A DNA stretch of 6,699 nucleotides from Ignavibacteria bacterium. Lineage in GTDB: Bacteria; Bacteroidota; Ignavibacteria; Ignavibacteriales; Melioribacteraceae. The position numbers and the translations under genes were made by a program. Below the pieces are notes generated by a model. That model was not told the origin of the DNA. It saw only the letters and a list, made by a program, of their open reading frames with translations, and searched no databases. The stretch is from the NCBI GenBank assembly GCA_003233295.1, contig QILJ01000035.1:1-6699 (forward strand), read 5' to 3'. Shown here one piece after another: positions 1-6,699 of this stretch (within the stretch, counting starts at the first letter, position 1; each line of letters opens with the position of its first letter).

Positions 1-1
1 A

Positions 2-271
2 ACTAATATTAATAATGCAGAAGTTCCGGTATATGCAAATGTAACGGCAAAACCGGTTATGCAATCATCAGAAATTAAAAGCCTTCTTTTCGAGCAGTTG
101 TCTTCACCTGTTAGATGGGAAGAATCTGTAATAAATATGATTGCTGACGGTGCAACGGAATTTATCGAAATTGGTCCTGGCAAGGTATTACAAGGTCTGA
201 TAAAGCGGATCAACAAAGATGTTAAGGTCTGGGGAGTTGAAAAACTGGAAGATTTAGAAAAGTTAAATTGA
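2..271 (+). CDS. fabD: Malonyl-CoA:ACP transacylase, C-terminal part (5' truncated by window)
   Basis: The frame is open from base 2 and ends at TGA 269-271, giving 89 residues of the C-terminus; the start lies outside the window. FabD transfers malonyl from CoA to the phosphopantetheine of AcpP in the cytoplasm, supplying the extender unit of fatty-acid synthesis. Recognition rests on the typical end of the family: a VPVYANVTAKPV stretch, then QLSSPVRWEESV, then FIEIGPGKVLQGLIKRI (GPGKVLQGL type motif). The catalytic Ser (GHSLGE) and His lie upstream and cannot be checked. The identity is strengthened by the downstream order fabG-acpP-fabF, the partners of the same pathway. The ATG at 59 is internal, because the family sequence clearly continues upstream of it in the same frame. 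Confidence 0.95.
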   Translation, partial: TNINNAEVPVYANVTAKPVMQSSEIKSLLFEQLSSPVRWEESVINMIADGATEFIEIGPGKVLQGLIKRINKDVKVWGVEKLEDLEKLN

Positions 272-311
272 TGTATTAAAATAAAATCTAAGGCTATTCA
301 ACTGGAAATAT

Positions 312-336
312 AAAATGATATATTGTATATTATTTT
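312..336. repeat. A/T-only inverted repeat in the fabD-fabG spacer
   Basis: Bases 312-322 pair with 326-336 around a TTG loop, 11 pairs in all, every one A-T except one G-T at 317/331. As DNA it is a near-perfect dyad; as RNA it would be a long but weak hairpin. It lies in the 111-base spacer between fabD and fabG, about 46 bases before the chosen fabG start. It could be an operator-like dyad, part of a promoter region, or chance in very A+T-rich sequence. It lacks the GC-rich stem of a classic intrinsic terminator. No known fatty-acid regulator box was recognised in it. Confidence 0.3.
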
Positions 337-382
337 CGATAATTATTTAATCATTATAAAAAGTTGGAAAACGAGAAATTAT

Positions 383-1147
383 ATGGAAGAAGGAAGAAAA
401 TATAGGGCTATTGTAACAGGCGGTTCACGAGGAATTGGTAAAGCGATTTTAATGGAACTTGCCAAAAGGAATTGTGAAAGTGTAATGTTCTCTGATATAA
501 TGGTACCGGACGACGATTTTGAAAAACATGCTGCAGAAATTCAAAAAGAAATTGGTATTGAAGGGGTGAAGGTTTACGGCTTTAAAGCGGATGCTTCAAA
601 GTTTGATGAAGCCGAGGCTACAGTACAAGCTGCAAATGAAAAAATGGGCGGCGTAGATATTTTGGTCAATAATGCCGGTATTACGAGAGATAATTTACTT
701 CTTAGAATGAGTGAAGCTGAATTTGATTCAGTGATAAACATAAATTTAAAAAGTGTTTTTAATTATACGAAAGCTGCTATGAAACCCATGATAAAGCAGC
801 GTTTTGGTCGTATTGTAAATATTGCTTCAGTTGTAGGTTTAATTGGAAATCCGGGGCAAACTAATTATGCCGCATCAAAAGCAGGCGTAATAGGATTCAC
901 AAAATCCGTTGCACGAGAATTGGCATCACGAAATGTTAATGTAAATGCAATTGCCCCAGGTTTTATTGAAACTAATATGACGGCGAAGCTGAATGATCAG
1001 CAGAGAGAAGCACTATTAACAAATGTCCCTTTAAAAAGAATGGGTCAACCTGAGGACATTGCAAAAGTAGTAGCATTTTTGTGCAGCCCGGATGCTGATT
1101 ACATGACAGGGCAAGTACTTGCTGTTGATGGCGGTATGGTAATGTAA
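383..1147 (+). CDS. fabG: 3-oxoacyl-ACP reductase
   Basis: FabG is the NADPH-dependent reductase that converts 3-ketoacyl-ACP to 3-hydroxyacyl-ACP in type II fatty-acid synthesis; it is a cytoplasmic tetramer. The 254-residue product has the classical short-chain dehydrogenase plan: TGGSRGIG dinucleotide loop at residues 12-19, NNAG at 96-99, and the catalytic set Asn121, Ser149, Tyr162 and Lys166 (NYAASK). APGFIETNM follows near 201, and the C-terminus ends in the usual MTGQVLAVDGGMVM. The frame is open back to a TTG at 323, but that would add 20 residues outside the family's usual length (about 245-250), so ATG 383 is chosen. The ribosome-binding site before it is weak (purines around 366-376). 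The gene sits between fabD and acpP. SDR enzymes are hard to tell apart by sequence, but context and the C-terminus make FabG the firm choice. Confidence 0.95.
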   Translation: MEEGRKYRAIVTGGSRGIGKAILMELAKRNCESVMFSDIMVPDDDFEKHAAEIQKEIGIEGVKVYGFKADASKFDEAEATVQAANEKMGGVDILVNNAGITRDNLLLRMSEAEFDSVININLKSVFNYTKAAMKPMIKQRFGRIVNIASVVGLIGNPGQTNYAASKAGVIGFTKSVARELASRNVNVNAIAPGFIETNMTAKLNDQQREALLTNVPLKRMGQPEDIAKVVAFLCSPDADYMTGQVLAVDGGMVM

Positions 1148-1192
1148 TTTATTTTTTTAAACAAAATAATCCAAAAAACAAAAGGAGTAAAA

Positions 1193-1426
1193 ATGGATAT
1201 CGAAGCAAAAGTTAAAGAAATAATAATGGACAAATTAGGTGTAGAAGAATCACAGATCACACCGGAAGCATCTTTCACTAATGATCTTGGCGCTGATTCA
1301 TTGGATATAGTGGAATTAGTAATGGGATTTGAATCAGAATTTGATGTCTCAATACCTGACGAAGATGCTGAAAAAATTGGAACAGTCGGTGACGCAGTTA
1401 AATATTTAACCGAATTAAAAGGTTAA
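1193..1426 (+). CDS. acpP: Acyl carrier protein
   Basis: AcpP carries the growing acyl chain as a thioester on a 4'-phosphopantetheine arm and is the shared substrate of FabD, FabG and FabF. The 77-residue, strongly acidic product matches the usual length and contains the [15 protein letters not shown] motif; Ser36 in DSL is the attachment site, at the same position as in E. coli ACP. A strong Shine-Dalgarno (AAAGGAG at 1181-1187) lies five bases before ATG 1193, in keeping with a very abundant protein. It starts 45 bases after fabG. The gap to fabF after it holds a structured element (1438-1522) that could let acpP be made in excess of its neighbours. Confidence 0.98.
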   Translation: MDIEAKVKEIIMDKLGVEESQITPEASFTNDLGADSLDIVELVMGFESEFDVSIPDEDAEKIGTVGDAVKYLTELKG

Positions 1427-1437
1427 TTCTTTTTACA

Positions 1438-1522
1438 AAGGCAGCTTAAAAAGTAACAATCGTTAGATCGGGAATCTGATCTTGGTGGAATTAAATTCCT
1501 TTTTAAGCAGCCTTATTTTTTT
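1438..1522 (+). terminator. Multi-branched stem with T-run between acpP and fabF (terminator/attenuator candidate)
   Basis: Bases 1438-1453 pair with 1499-1514 in 15 of 16 positions (the one mismatch is A1443 against A1509), and seven T's follow at 1516-1522. Inside the outer stem three small hairpins can be drawn: TAAC/GTTA (1454-1457/1462-1465), GATC/GATC (1466-1469/1478-1481) and GGAAT/ATTCC (1487-1491/1495-1499, which competes for the last outer pair). The whole would be a four-way junction of about 77 nt. It starts 11 bases after the acpP stop and ends 18 bases before the fabF ATG, leaving the fabF Shine-Dalgarno (1530-1535) free. A stem plus T-run suggests partial termination that would raise acpP over fabF; an RNA-processing site or a small dispersed repeat are alternatives. 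The large branched loop is unusual for an intrinsic terminator. Confidence 0.45.
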
Positions 1523-1540
1523 ACTTCACAAGGAGATTTT

Positions 1541-2785
1541 ATGAGTCGTAGACGTGTAGTCATTACAGGGTTAGGAGCACTTACTCCAATTGGTAATAAT
1601 GTAGATGAGACATGGAAAAATATGTTGGAAGGGAAAAGTGGTGCAAATCTTATAACTAAATTTGATGCAACAGAGTTTGCAACTAAATTTGCTTGTGAAA
1701 TAAAAGACTTCGATGTTGAAAAATATCTAAACAGGAAAGAAGTAAAACGCATGGACCTTTTTACACAATATGCTGTTGCAACGGCAACAATGGCAATGGA
1801 AGATTCAAATATTGATCTTGACAGTGTTGACAGGGAAAGATTTGGCGTTATTTATGGTAGTGGTATTGGCGGTATTCAGACATTAGAAGATCAGATCACA
1901 AATTTTGTTCACGGGGGACCAAGAAAAATTTCTCCTTTCTTTGTACCGATGATGATCTCGGATATTGCAGCCGGTCATATTTCGATAAAGTTTAATTTGA
2001 AAGGACCTAATTATGCAACAACTTCAGCTTGTGCAACTTCAACTCATGCAATTGCTGATGCATTATTTATTATCCAGCGCGGTTCTGCGGACCTTATAGT
2101 CTCAGGCGGAGCTGAAGCTTCAGTTACCCGAATGGCAGTTGGAGGTTTTAATTCTGCTCGCGCATTATCAACTTGGAATGATAGATATTTGGAAGCTTCA
2201 AGACCATTCGATAAAGACAGGAACGGATTTGTTATCGGTGAAGGTTCTGCAACTCTTATTCTGGAGGAATTGGAACACGCCAAAAAACGCGGTGCAAAAA
2301 TATATGCTGAAATTATAGGTGCCGGTTTAACAGGCGATGCATATCATGTTACTGCTCCAGCTCCTGGAGGTGAAGGCGCTTTTCGTTCAATGCGGGAAGC
2401 GTTGAGAGACGGAGGCATTAAACCGGAAGATGTTGATTATATAAATGCGCATGGAACATCAACCCCGCTGAATGATCTTAACGAATCGAAAGCTATTAAA
2501 AATCTTTTCGGTGATTATGCATATAAAGTGGCGATCAGTTCAACAAAATCGATGACAGGGCATTTACTTGGCGCAGCCGGAGCAGTTGAATCAATTGCTT
2601 GTATCTTGGCAATTCAAAATTCGATCGTTCCACCGACAATTAATCTTGACGAACCTGACCCGGAATGTGATCTAAATTATACTCCTAAAGTTGCCATTGA
2701 ACGTGATATCAAATATGCAATTAGCAATACCTTTGGATTCGGCGGACATAACTCAACTTTGCTGTTCAAAAGGTATGAGGATTAA
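1541..2785 (+). CDS. fabF: 3-oxoacyl-ACP synthase II (beta-ketoacyl-ACP synthase)
   Basis: FabF elongates acyl-ACP by two carbons through decarboxylative condensation with malonyl-ACP. The 414-residue product has normal length for the family and a thiolase fold in two halves. Visible motifs are RRRVVITGLGALTPIGN at the N-terminus, the active-site Cys164 in TTSACATSTHA, His304 in NAHGTSTPLND, Lys336 in STKSMTGHLLGAAG, His341 just after it, and the glycine-rich NTFGFGGHNST near the end. The Cys-His-His set and the spacing match FabF/FabB enzymes; FabF rather than FabB is preferred from the overall sequence and the acpP-fabF-rnc order. A good Shine-Dalgarno (AAGGAG, 1530-1535) lies five bases before ATG 1541. 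The leader immediately upstream is the structured element at 1438-1522. Confidence 0.97.
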   Translation: MSRRRVVITGLGALTPIGNNVDETWKNMLEGKSGANLITKFDATEFATKFACEIKDFDVEKYLNRKEVKRMDLFTQYAVATATMAMEDSNIDLDSVDRERFGVIYGSGIGGIQTLEDQITNFVHGGPRKISPFFVPMMISDIAAGHISIKFNLKGPNYATTSACATSTHAIADALFIIQRGSADLIVSGGAEASVTRMAVGGFNSARALSTWNDRYLEASRPFDKDRNGFVIGEGSATLILEELEHAKKRGAKIYAEIIGAGLTGDAYHVTAPAPGGEGAFRSMREALRDGGIKPEDVDYINAHGTSTPLNDLNESKAIKNLFGDYAYKVAISSTKSMTGHLLGAAGAVESIACILAIQNSIVPPTINLDEPDPECDLNYTPKVAIERDIKYAISNTFGFGGHNSTLLFKRYED

Positions 2786-2793
2786 TTTAGAAA

Positions 2794-3552
2794 ATGAATA
2801 ATGTTTTAAGTTTTTTCAAGAAATTAAAACGTAATTCACAAACTTCCTCCATACCCAATTATGAATTGGAAAAATTGAATCAGCTATCGAAGAAGTTAGA
2901 ATTGAATTTTAACGATTCCAAATTATTTGTTAAAGCTCTTACACACCGATCATATCTGGAAAGTTCTCCGGTTTTAGAAGAATCTAATGAGAGACTTGAG
3001 TTTCTTGGTGATGCCGCACTGGGGTTAGTTGTTGCAGAAATTCTTTTCAAAAATTTCCCTAATGAAGATGAAGGATTTTTAACAAAAACCCGCTCGCACC
3101 TTGTTTATAAAAACGAACTATATAATGTAGCAATGAGAATCGGATTGCTCGATTTTATTCTGTATGATAAACGGTTCATCAGTTATTCGGAAGAAGGGAT
3201 GAAAACTATTTCCGCCGATTGTGTTGAAGCGCTTATTGGTGCAATCTATCTTGATAGCGGAATTGATGAAACGAAAAAATTTATTACAAAATGGATTATC
3301 AACCCTAACCTGGAAACGGGACAATATCAGGTTGATAATAATTTTAAAGGTCAGTTACTTGAATATACACATCAGCAGAAGTGGTCGTCTCCGGATTATG
3401 TTTTAATTAATGCCGAAGGACCCGACCATGATAAAATATTTCAGGTTGAAGTTATGATTAATGGCAAAAGTTGTGGTGTAGGGAAGGGGCGCAATAAAAA
3501 AACAGCAGAGCAGAATGCGGCTAAAAATGCTCTTGAAAGTTTTAAAAGCTAA
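2794..3552 (+). CDS. rnc: Ribonuclease III
   Basis: RNase III is a Mg2+-dependent dimeric endonuclease that cuts double-stranded RNA, including rRNA precursors and structured mRNA leaders. The 252-residue product has the RNase III domain at about 30-170, with the signature NERLEFLGDAALG (Glu66, Glu69, Asp73) and the second acidic pair Asp142/Glu145 in ADCVEALIGAIYLD. The 69-residue spacing between the two Asp residues equals that in E. coli. A double-stranded RNA-binding domain occupies about 183-251, ending in KGRNKKTAEQNAAKNALES. The N-terminus is about 28 residues longer than in E. coli, basic (FFKKLKRN) and probably flexible, as in related bacteria. ATG 2794 lies 8 bases after the fabF stop with no close Shine-Dalgarno; GAGGA at 2777-2781 is 12 bases away, so translation may depend on coupling to fabF. 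Confidence 0.96.
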   Translation: MNNVLSFFKKLKRNSQTSSIPNYELEKLNQLSKKLELNFNDSKLFVKALTHRSYLESSPVLEESNERLEFLGDAALGLVVAEILFKNFPNEDEGFLTKTRSHLVYKNELYNVAMRIGLLDFILYDKRFISYSEEGMKTISADCVEALIGAIYLDSGIDETKKFITKWIINPNLETGQYQVDNNFKGQLLEYTHQQKWSSPDYVLINAEGPDHDKIFQVEVMINGKSCGVGKGRNKKTAEQNAAKNALESFKS

Positions 3553-3559
3553 AATTCTT

Positions 3560-3591
3560 ATCTTATAATTCTTACCCAAAGTTAATAAGAT
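3560..3591. repeat. Weak inverted repeat after rnc
   Basis: ATCTTAT at 3560-3566 is the reverse complement of ATAAGAT at 3585-3591, giving a 7-pair stem with an 18-base loop, starting 8 bases after the rnc stop. It is A+T-rich and not followed by a clean T-run, so it is a poor terminator candidate and may be chance. The 107-base rnc-gcvP spacer is the natural place for the fab-rnc transcript to end. Confidence 0.2.
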
Positions 3592-3619
3592 TTGAAATAT
3601 TTTGTATTTTTCGTAAATA
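3592..3619 (+). promoter_or_regulatory. Possible gcvP promoter (tentative)
   Basis: TTGAAA at 3592-3597 and TAAATA at 3614-3619, 16 bases apart, resemble a sigma-70 type -35/-10 pair and lie about 40 bases before the gcvP start. The spacer is so A+T-rich that such matches are expected by chance. The main support is position: a 107-base gap and a change from lipid synthesis and RNA processing to glycine metabolism make a separate promoter for gcvP reasonable. Confidence 0.2.
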
Positions 3620-3659
3620 CTATATCAAAAAAAATTAAATAATTATAAGAGAAAATGAA

Positions 3660-6549
3660 ATGGATTTTGAAATTACGGATAAATTTGCTGAACGTCATCT
3701 CGGTGCACAATCAAATGAGATTAAGGAAATGCTGGATGAAATCGGGTTTGAAACCGGTGACGATTTAATGGATAATATCATACATAAATCAATCAGATTG
3801 GAGAAGGGACTTGGTCTTGGTGATGGAATAAGTGAATACGAACTGCTTAATGAACTGAGGCAGATTGCGAGTAAAAATAAAATATTTAAGAATTATATCG
3901 GCATGGGATATTATCCTACAATTACTCCCGCAGCAATTCAAAGATACATATTTGAGAATCCTGGATGGTACACACAGTACACTCCTTATCAGGCTGAAAT
4001 TTCTCAAGGAAGGTTGGAGGCGTTGCTCAACTATCAAACAGTGGTAAGTGATTTGACCGCTTTGCCATTAACAAATGCCTCGCTGCTTGACGAAGCAACA
4101 GCCGCCGCTGAAGCAATGCTGATGTTTTATCATTCGAGGAAAAGGGATAAGAAACAAGCTAACACCTTTCTAGTTGGTGATGACGTATTCCCACAGACAA
4201 TTGATGTTTTAAAAACCAGGTCAGAACCTCTGGGAATTGAATTAAAAATTTCTTCACCTGATAAATTTGAATTGACCGATAATGTATTCGGGCTGCTCGT
4301 TCAATATCCTAACCAAGATGGTGAGATAATAGATTATACTCCATTATTCGAGGAAGCAGCAGAAAAGAACATATTAAAAGTTGTTGCCGCTGATATTATG
4401 AGTTTGACATTGCTCAAACCTCCGGGTGAGTTCGGCGCAGATTGTGTCGTTGGTTCAACACAGCGGTTTGGTGTCCCAATTGGATTCGGCGGACCTCATG
4501 CCGGTTACTTTGCAACTAAAGAAGAATTTAAACGGCAAGTTCCGGGACGAATTATCGGGATATCGGTTGACAAAAACGGCAGCACTGCTTATCGGATGGC
4601 TTTACAGACTAGAGAACAGCACATCAAAAGAGAAAAGGCAACAAGTAATATTTGTACAGCTCAAGTTCTTCTGGCTATTATGGCGGGGATGTATGCCGTT
4701 TATCATGGTAAAAACGGGTTAATAAAAATTGCCGATAGAATAAACAAATTAACTCGTTTATTGGTCGAGTTGTTAAAAGATATGGAGATAGTTCAAGAGA
4801 ATGAAAACTATTTTGATACCATAAAAATTAAATTAGACTCTTCCGATAAAGTAGAAAAAGTTAAAGCTTCAGCAGAATCTAAAGGAATAAATTTAAGATA
4901 TATTGATGAAATTAGAATTGGAATTTCTATCGGCGAGTCAACTCTCCTTTCGGATATAATCGAAATTGCAGATATTTTCAGAAAAAATTACGGTATTGAC
5001 TTAATTGACAAAAATGATCTTAACGTAAAGGAATATAATGAGTTACCAGCATCAGTTAAAACTGACTTTAATAGAAAAACTGATTTTCTTGCTCATGAGG
5101 TTTTTAATAAGTATCATTCTGAAACTGAGTTAATGCGATATATAAAACGCTTGGAGAATAAAGACCTTTCGCTTACAACTTCGATGATCCCGCTTGGTTC
5201 ATGTACAATGAAACTGAATGCAGCAAGTGAACTGATCCCGGTTTCTTGGACTGAGTTTTCACAGCTTCATCCATTTGCCCCGGCGGATCAGTGGCAGGGT
5301 TATAAAGAATTATTTGATAAACTGGAAGATCAGCTCTGTAAAATAACCGGTTTTTCTGCTGTTTCATTTCAGCCAAACTCCGGAGCGCAGGGCGAGTATG
5401 CAGGTCTTATGGTGATTCGTGAATATCATAGATCTCGCGGTGAAGAGCATCGTAATATTGTACTGATCCCTTCATCGGCACATGGTACAAATCCGGCAAG
5501 TTCTGTTATGGCAGGCAATAAAGTTGTTATTGTTAATTGTGATAAATACGGCAATGTTGATCTCGATGACTTAAAAGAAAAAGCCGAATTACATAAGGAA
5601 AATCTTTCTGCAATGATGCTGACTTATCCTTCAACGCACGGTGTATTCGAACATAAAGTTGTTGAAATGTGTGAAGCTATACATGATAACGGCGGTCAAG
5701 TTTATATGGACGGGGCAAACATGAATGCACAGGTCGGATATACAAATCCGGCAGCGATAGGAGCGGATGTTTGTCATCTTAATCTGCATAAAACATTTGC
5801 AATTCCACATGGCGGAGGCGGTCCGGGTGTCGGTCCAATCGCCGTTGCAGAACATTTAGTTCCTTTCTTACCTGGACACTCGGTTGTTAATATCAACAGA
5901 AAGAATTCCATTCATGCGGTTTCCGCTGCTCCTTGGGGAAGCGCTAGTATTCTGCCTATTTCTTATGCTTATATTCGTATGATGGGAGAAGAAGGATTAA
6001 GAAAAGCAACGGAGTTGGCAATCATAAATGCTAATTATATTAAAGCAAAATTGAGCAAATATTATGATGTCCTATATACCGGTATTAATGGTAATGTGGG
6101 ACATGAACTTATTTTTGATATGAGGGAGTTCAAAAAAACAGCAAATATTACAGAAGTTGATATTGCAAAGCGATTAATGGATTACGGGTATCATGCTCCC
6201 ACGGTTTCATTTCCCGTTCACGGAACTTTGATGATCGAACCGACCGAAAGTGAATCGAAAGCAGAGCTTGATAAGTTTTGCGATGCAATGATCTCGATCA
6301 GAAATGAAATTGAAAAAAGGGGAATTAGATGTAGAAAATAATCCTTTAAAGAATGCTCCGCATACAGTACTCGAAACAACAAGCAAAAATTGGGAGCATC
6401 CGTATGACCGTGAAACCGCGGCATTTCCTTTACAATATTTAACTGAATATAAGTATTGGCCCTCGGTTGCAAGAATTGACGATGCCTATGGTGATAGAAA
6501 TCTGGTATGCAGCTGCTTACCGATCAGTGAATATGAAAAGGAGGAATAG
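3660..6549 (+). CDS. gcvP: Glycine dehydrogenase (decarboxylating), P-protein, with apparent frameshift at 6313-6322
   Basis: GcvP decarboxylates glycine with pyridoxal phosphate and passes the aminomethyl group to lipoyl-GcvH. This is the single-chain type: two PLP-enzyme-like halves (about 1-430 and 460-962). Seen in order are FAERHLG (9-15), [17 protein letters not shown] in the first half, then [25 protein letters not shown] (His608), and [16 protein letters not shown] with the PLP-binding Lys711. The frame starting at ATG 3660 stops at TAA 6339-6341 after 893 residues, the last eight unlike the family. The expected ending ([29 protein letters not shown]) lies in the next frame to TAG 6547-6549. 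Dropping one base at the A6G4 run gives 962 residues, close to the 957 of E. coli. ATG 3655 is out of frame. No gcvT or gcvH is present in the window. Whether the gene is functional is unresolved. Confidence 0.93.
6313..6322 (+). other. Frameshift site in gcvP (A6G4 run)
   Basis: Six A's (6313-6318) followed by four G's (6319-6322) mark the point where the family match moves from the frame of ATG 3660 to the next (+1) frame. Reading GAA AAA GGG GAA after loss of one A, or GAA AAA AGG GAA after loss of one G, both restore the protein. The shift direction is +1 (one base skipped); the canonical -1 slip on A AAA AAG would enter the wrong frame. Homopolymer length error, real one-base insertion, transcript slippage or +1 recoding (Lys-tRNA can re-pair perfectly one base on, before an AGG codon) would all look like this. 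Confidence 0.85.
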
Positions 6550-6554
6550 AATTG
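6536..6554 (+). promoter_or_regulatory. Shine-Dalgarno fixing a TTG start
   Basis: AAAAGGAGG at 6536-6544 lies seven bases before TTG 6552-6554 and overlaps the last codons of gcvP (AAG GAG GAA TAG). The nearby ATG at 6560 is followed at once by TAA, and the downstream frame is closed upstream by TGA 6534-6536, so TTG 6552 is the only plausible start that keeps the conserved N-terminus. Confidence 0.85.
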
Positions 6555-6699
6555 GAGATATGTAAAATATTAGAAGATTCAGAAACAATTGCCGTAGTTG
6601 GTATTTCTAGCAACCCGAATAGAATGAGCAGAATAATTGCAAACTATCTTATTCATTATGGTTATAATGTTGTTGGTGTAAATCCTGGTAAACCGAAAA
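6552..6699 (+). CDS. CoA-binding (Rossmann-fold) domain protein, N-terminal part (3' truncated by window)
   Basis: Only 49 residues are present, running off the window end. They begin MEICKILEDSETIAVVGIS (TTG read as Met), continue with NPNRMSRIIANYLIHYGYNVVGVNPG, and match the start of small CoA-binding proteins of the YccU type (about 120-140 residues), which share the nucleotide-binding fold of succinyl-CoA synthetase alpha. The AVVGIS-NPxRxS-VVGVNP pattern forms the first beta-alpha-beta unit. The physiological role of this family is poorly defined. The gene starts two bases after the gcvP stop with a perfect Shine-Dalgarno inside gcvP, so it is probably co-transcribed with and translationally coupled to gcvP; a functional tie to glycine cleavage cannot be inferred from that alone. 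Confidence 0.85.
   Translation, partial: MEICKILEDSETIAVVGISSNPNRMSRIIANYLIHYGYNVVGVNPGKPK

Noticed and set aside
323..382. Longer fabG starting at TTG 323
   Set aside because: It adds 20 residues with no family resemblance, uses a rare start inside the A/T dyad with no ribosome-binding site, and ATG 383 gives the normal family length.
1438..1514. Cloverleaf-like fold suggesting a tRNA or tmRNA piece
   Set aside because: The outer stem is far longer than a 7-pair acceptor stem and there is no GTTCRANYC T-loop, no anticodon-arm geometry and no CCA end.
2044..2283. Minus-strand open frame inside fabF
   Set aside because: It lies opposite strongly conserved FabF sequence, has no recognisable domain or ribosome-binding site, and is explained by codon use on the coding strand. 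The same applies to minus-strand frames over rnc and gcvP.
3553..3659. Glycine riboswitch upstream of gcvP
   Set aside because: The spacer is only 107 bases, almost all A/T, and lacks the conserved purine-rich core and GC-paired helices of that class.
6313..6319. Canonical -1 slippery heptamer A AAA AAG
   Set aside because: The string is present, but a -1 slip leads into the wrong frame; the family sequence requires a +1 shift.
6560..6562. ATG as start of the last gene
   Set aside because: It is followed directly by TAA and is not in the frame that encodes the CoA-binding motif.
1..6699. CRISPR array, insertion sequence or defence-type gene cluster
   Set aside because: No regularly spaced repeats, transposase-like or defence-family proteins were seen; the window is housekeeping metabolism and RNA processing.

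Overview
The window is A+T-rich bacterial DNA with every convincing gene on the + strand. In order it holds the 3' end of fabD, then fabG, acpP, fabF and rnc, a full-length glycine dehydrogenase gene (gcvP) broken near its 3' end by an apparent one-base frameshift, and the 5' end of a CoA-binding (Rossmann-fold) protein gene. The gene order, the low GC, the single-chain GcvP and the protein sequences suggest a member of the Bacteroidota/Chlorobiota/Ignavibacteriota group. That is a judgement from memory of family sequences, not a search. The clear Shine-Dalgarno sites before acpP, fabF and the last gene fit Ignavibacteriota-like bacteria better than typical Bacteroidia, which rarely use them.

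Bases 1-2785 are a type II fatty-acid synthesis cluster. FabD loads malonyl onto the carrier protein AcpP, FabF condenses it with the growing acyl chain, and FabG reduces the resulting 3-ketoacyl-ACP. RNase III (rnc) follows fabF by 8 bases, a linkage seen in many bacteria. The acpP-fabF gap (114 bases) is not plain spacer. It carries a 16-position outer stem with 15 pairs that encloses three smaller hairpins and is followed by seven T's, which suggests a terminator, attenuator or RNA-processing element. The fabD-fabG gap has an 11-pair, all-A/U (one G-U) inverted repeat.

Bases 3660-6549 encode GcvP, the P-protein of the glycine cleavage system. Its reading frame leaves the family sequence at an A6G4 run (6313-6322) and the missing C-terminus continues intact in the next frame. 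Removing one base there gives a normal 962-residue protein. Sequencing or assembly error, a recent mutation and recoding are all possible. The first two are more likely a priori.

The window ends inside a gene starting at TTG 6552, two bases after the gcvP stop, with a perfect ribosome-binding site embedded in the last gcvP codons. I saw no tRNA, rRNA, mobile element or CRISPR array, and nothing that amounts to a new multi-gene system. The observations most worth checking are the acpP-fabF RNA element and the gcvP frameshift.
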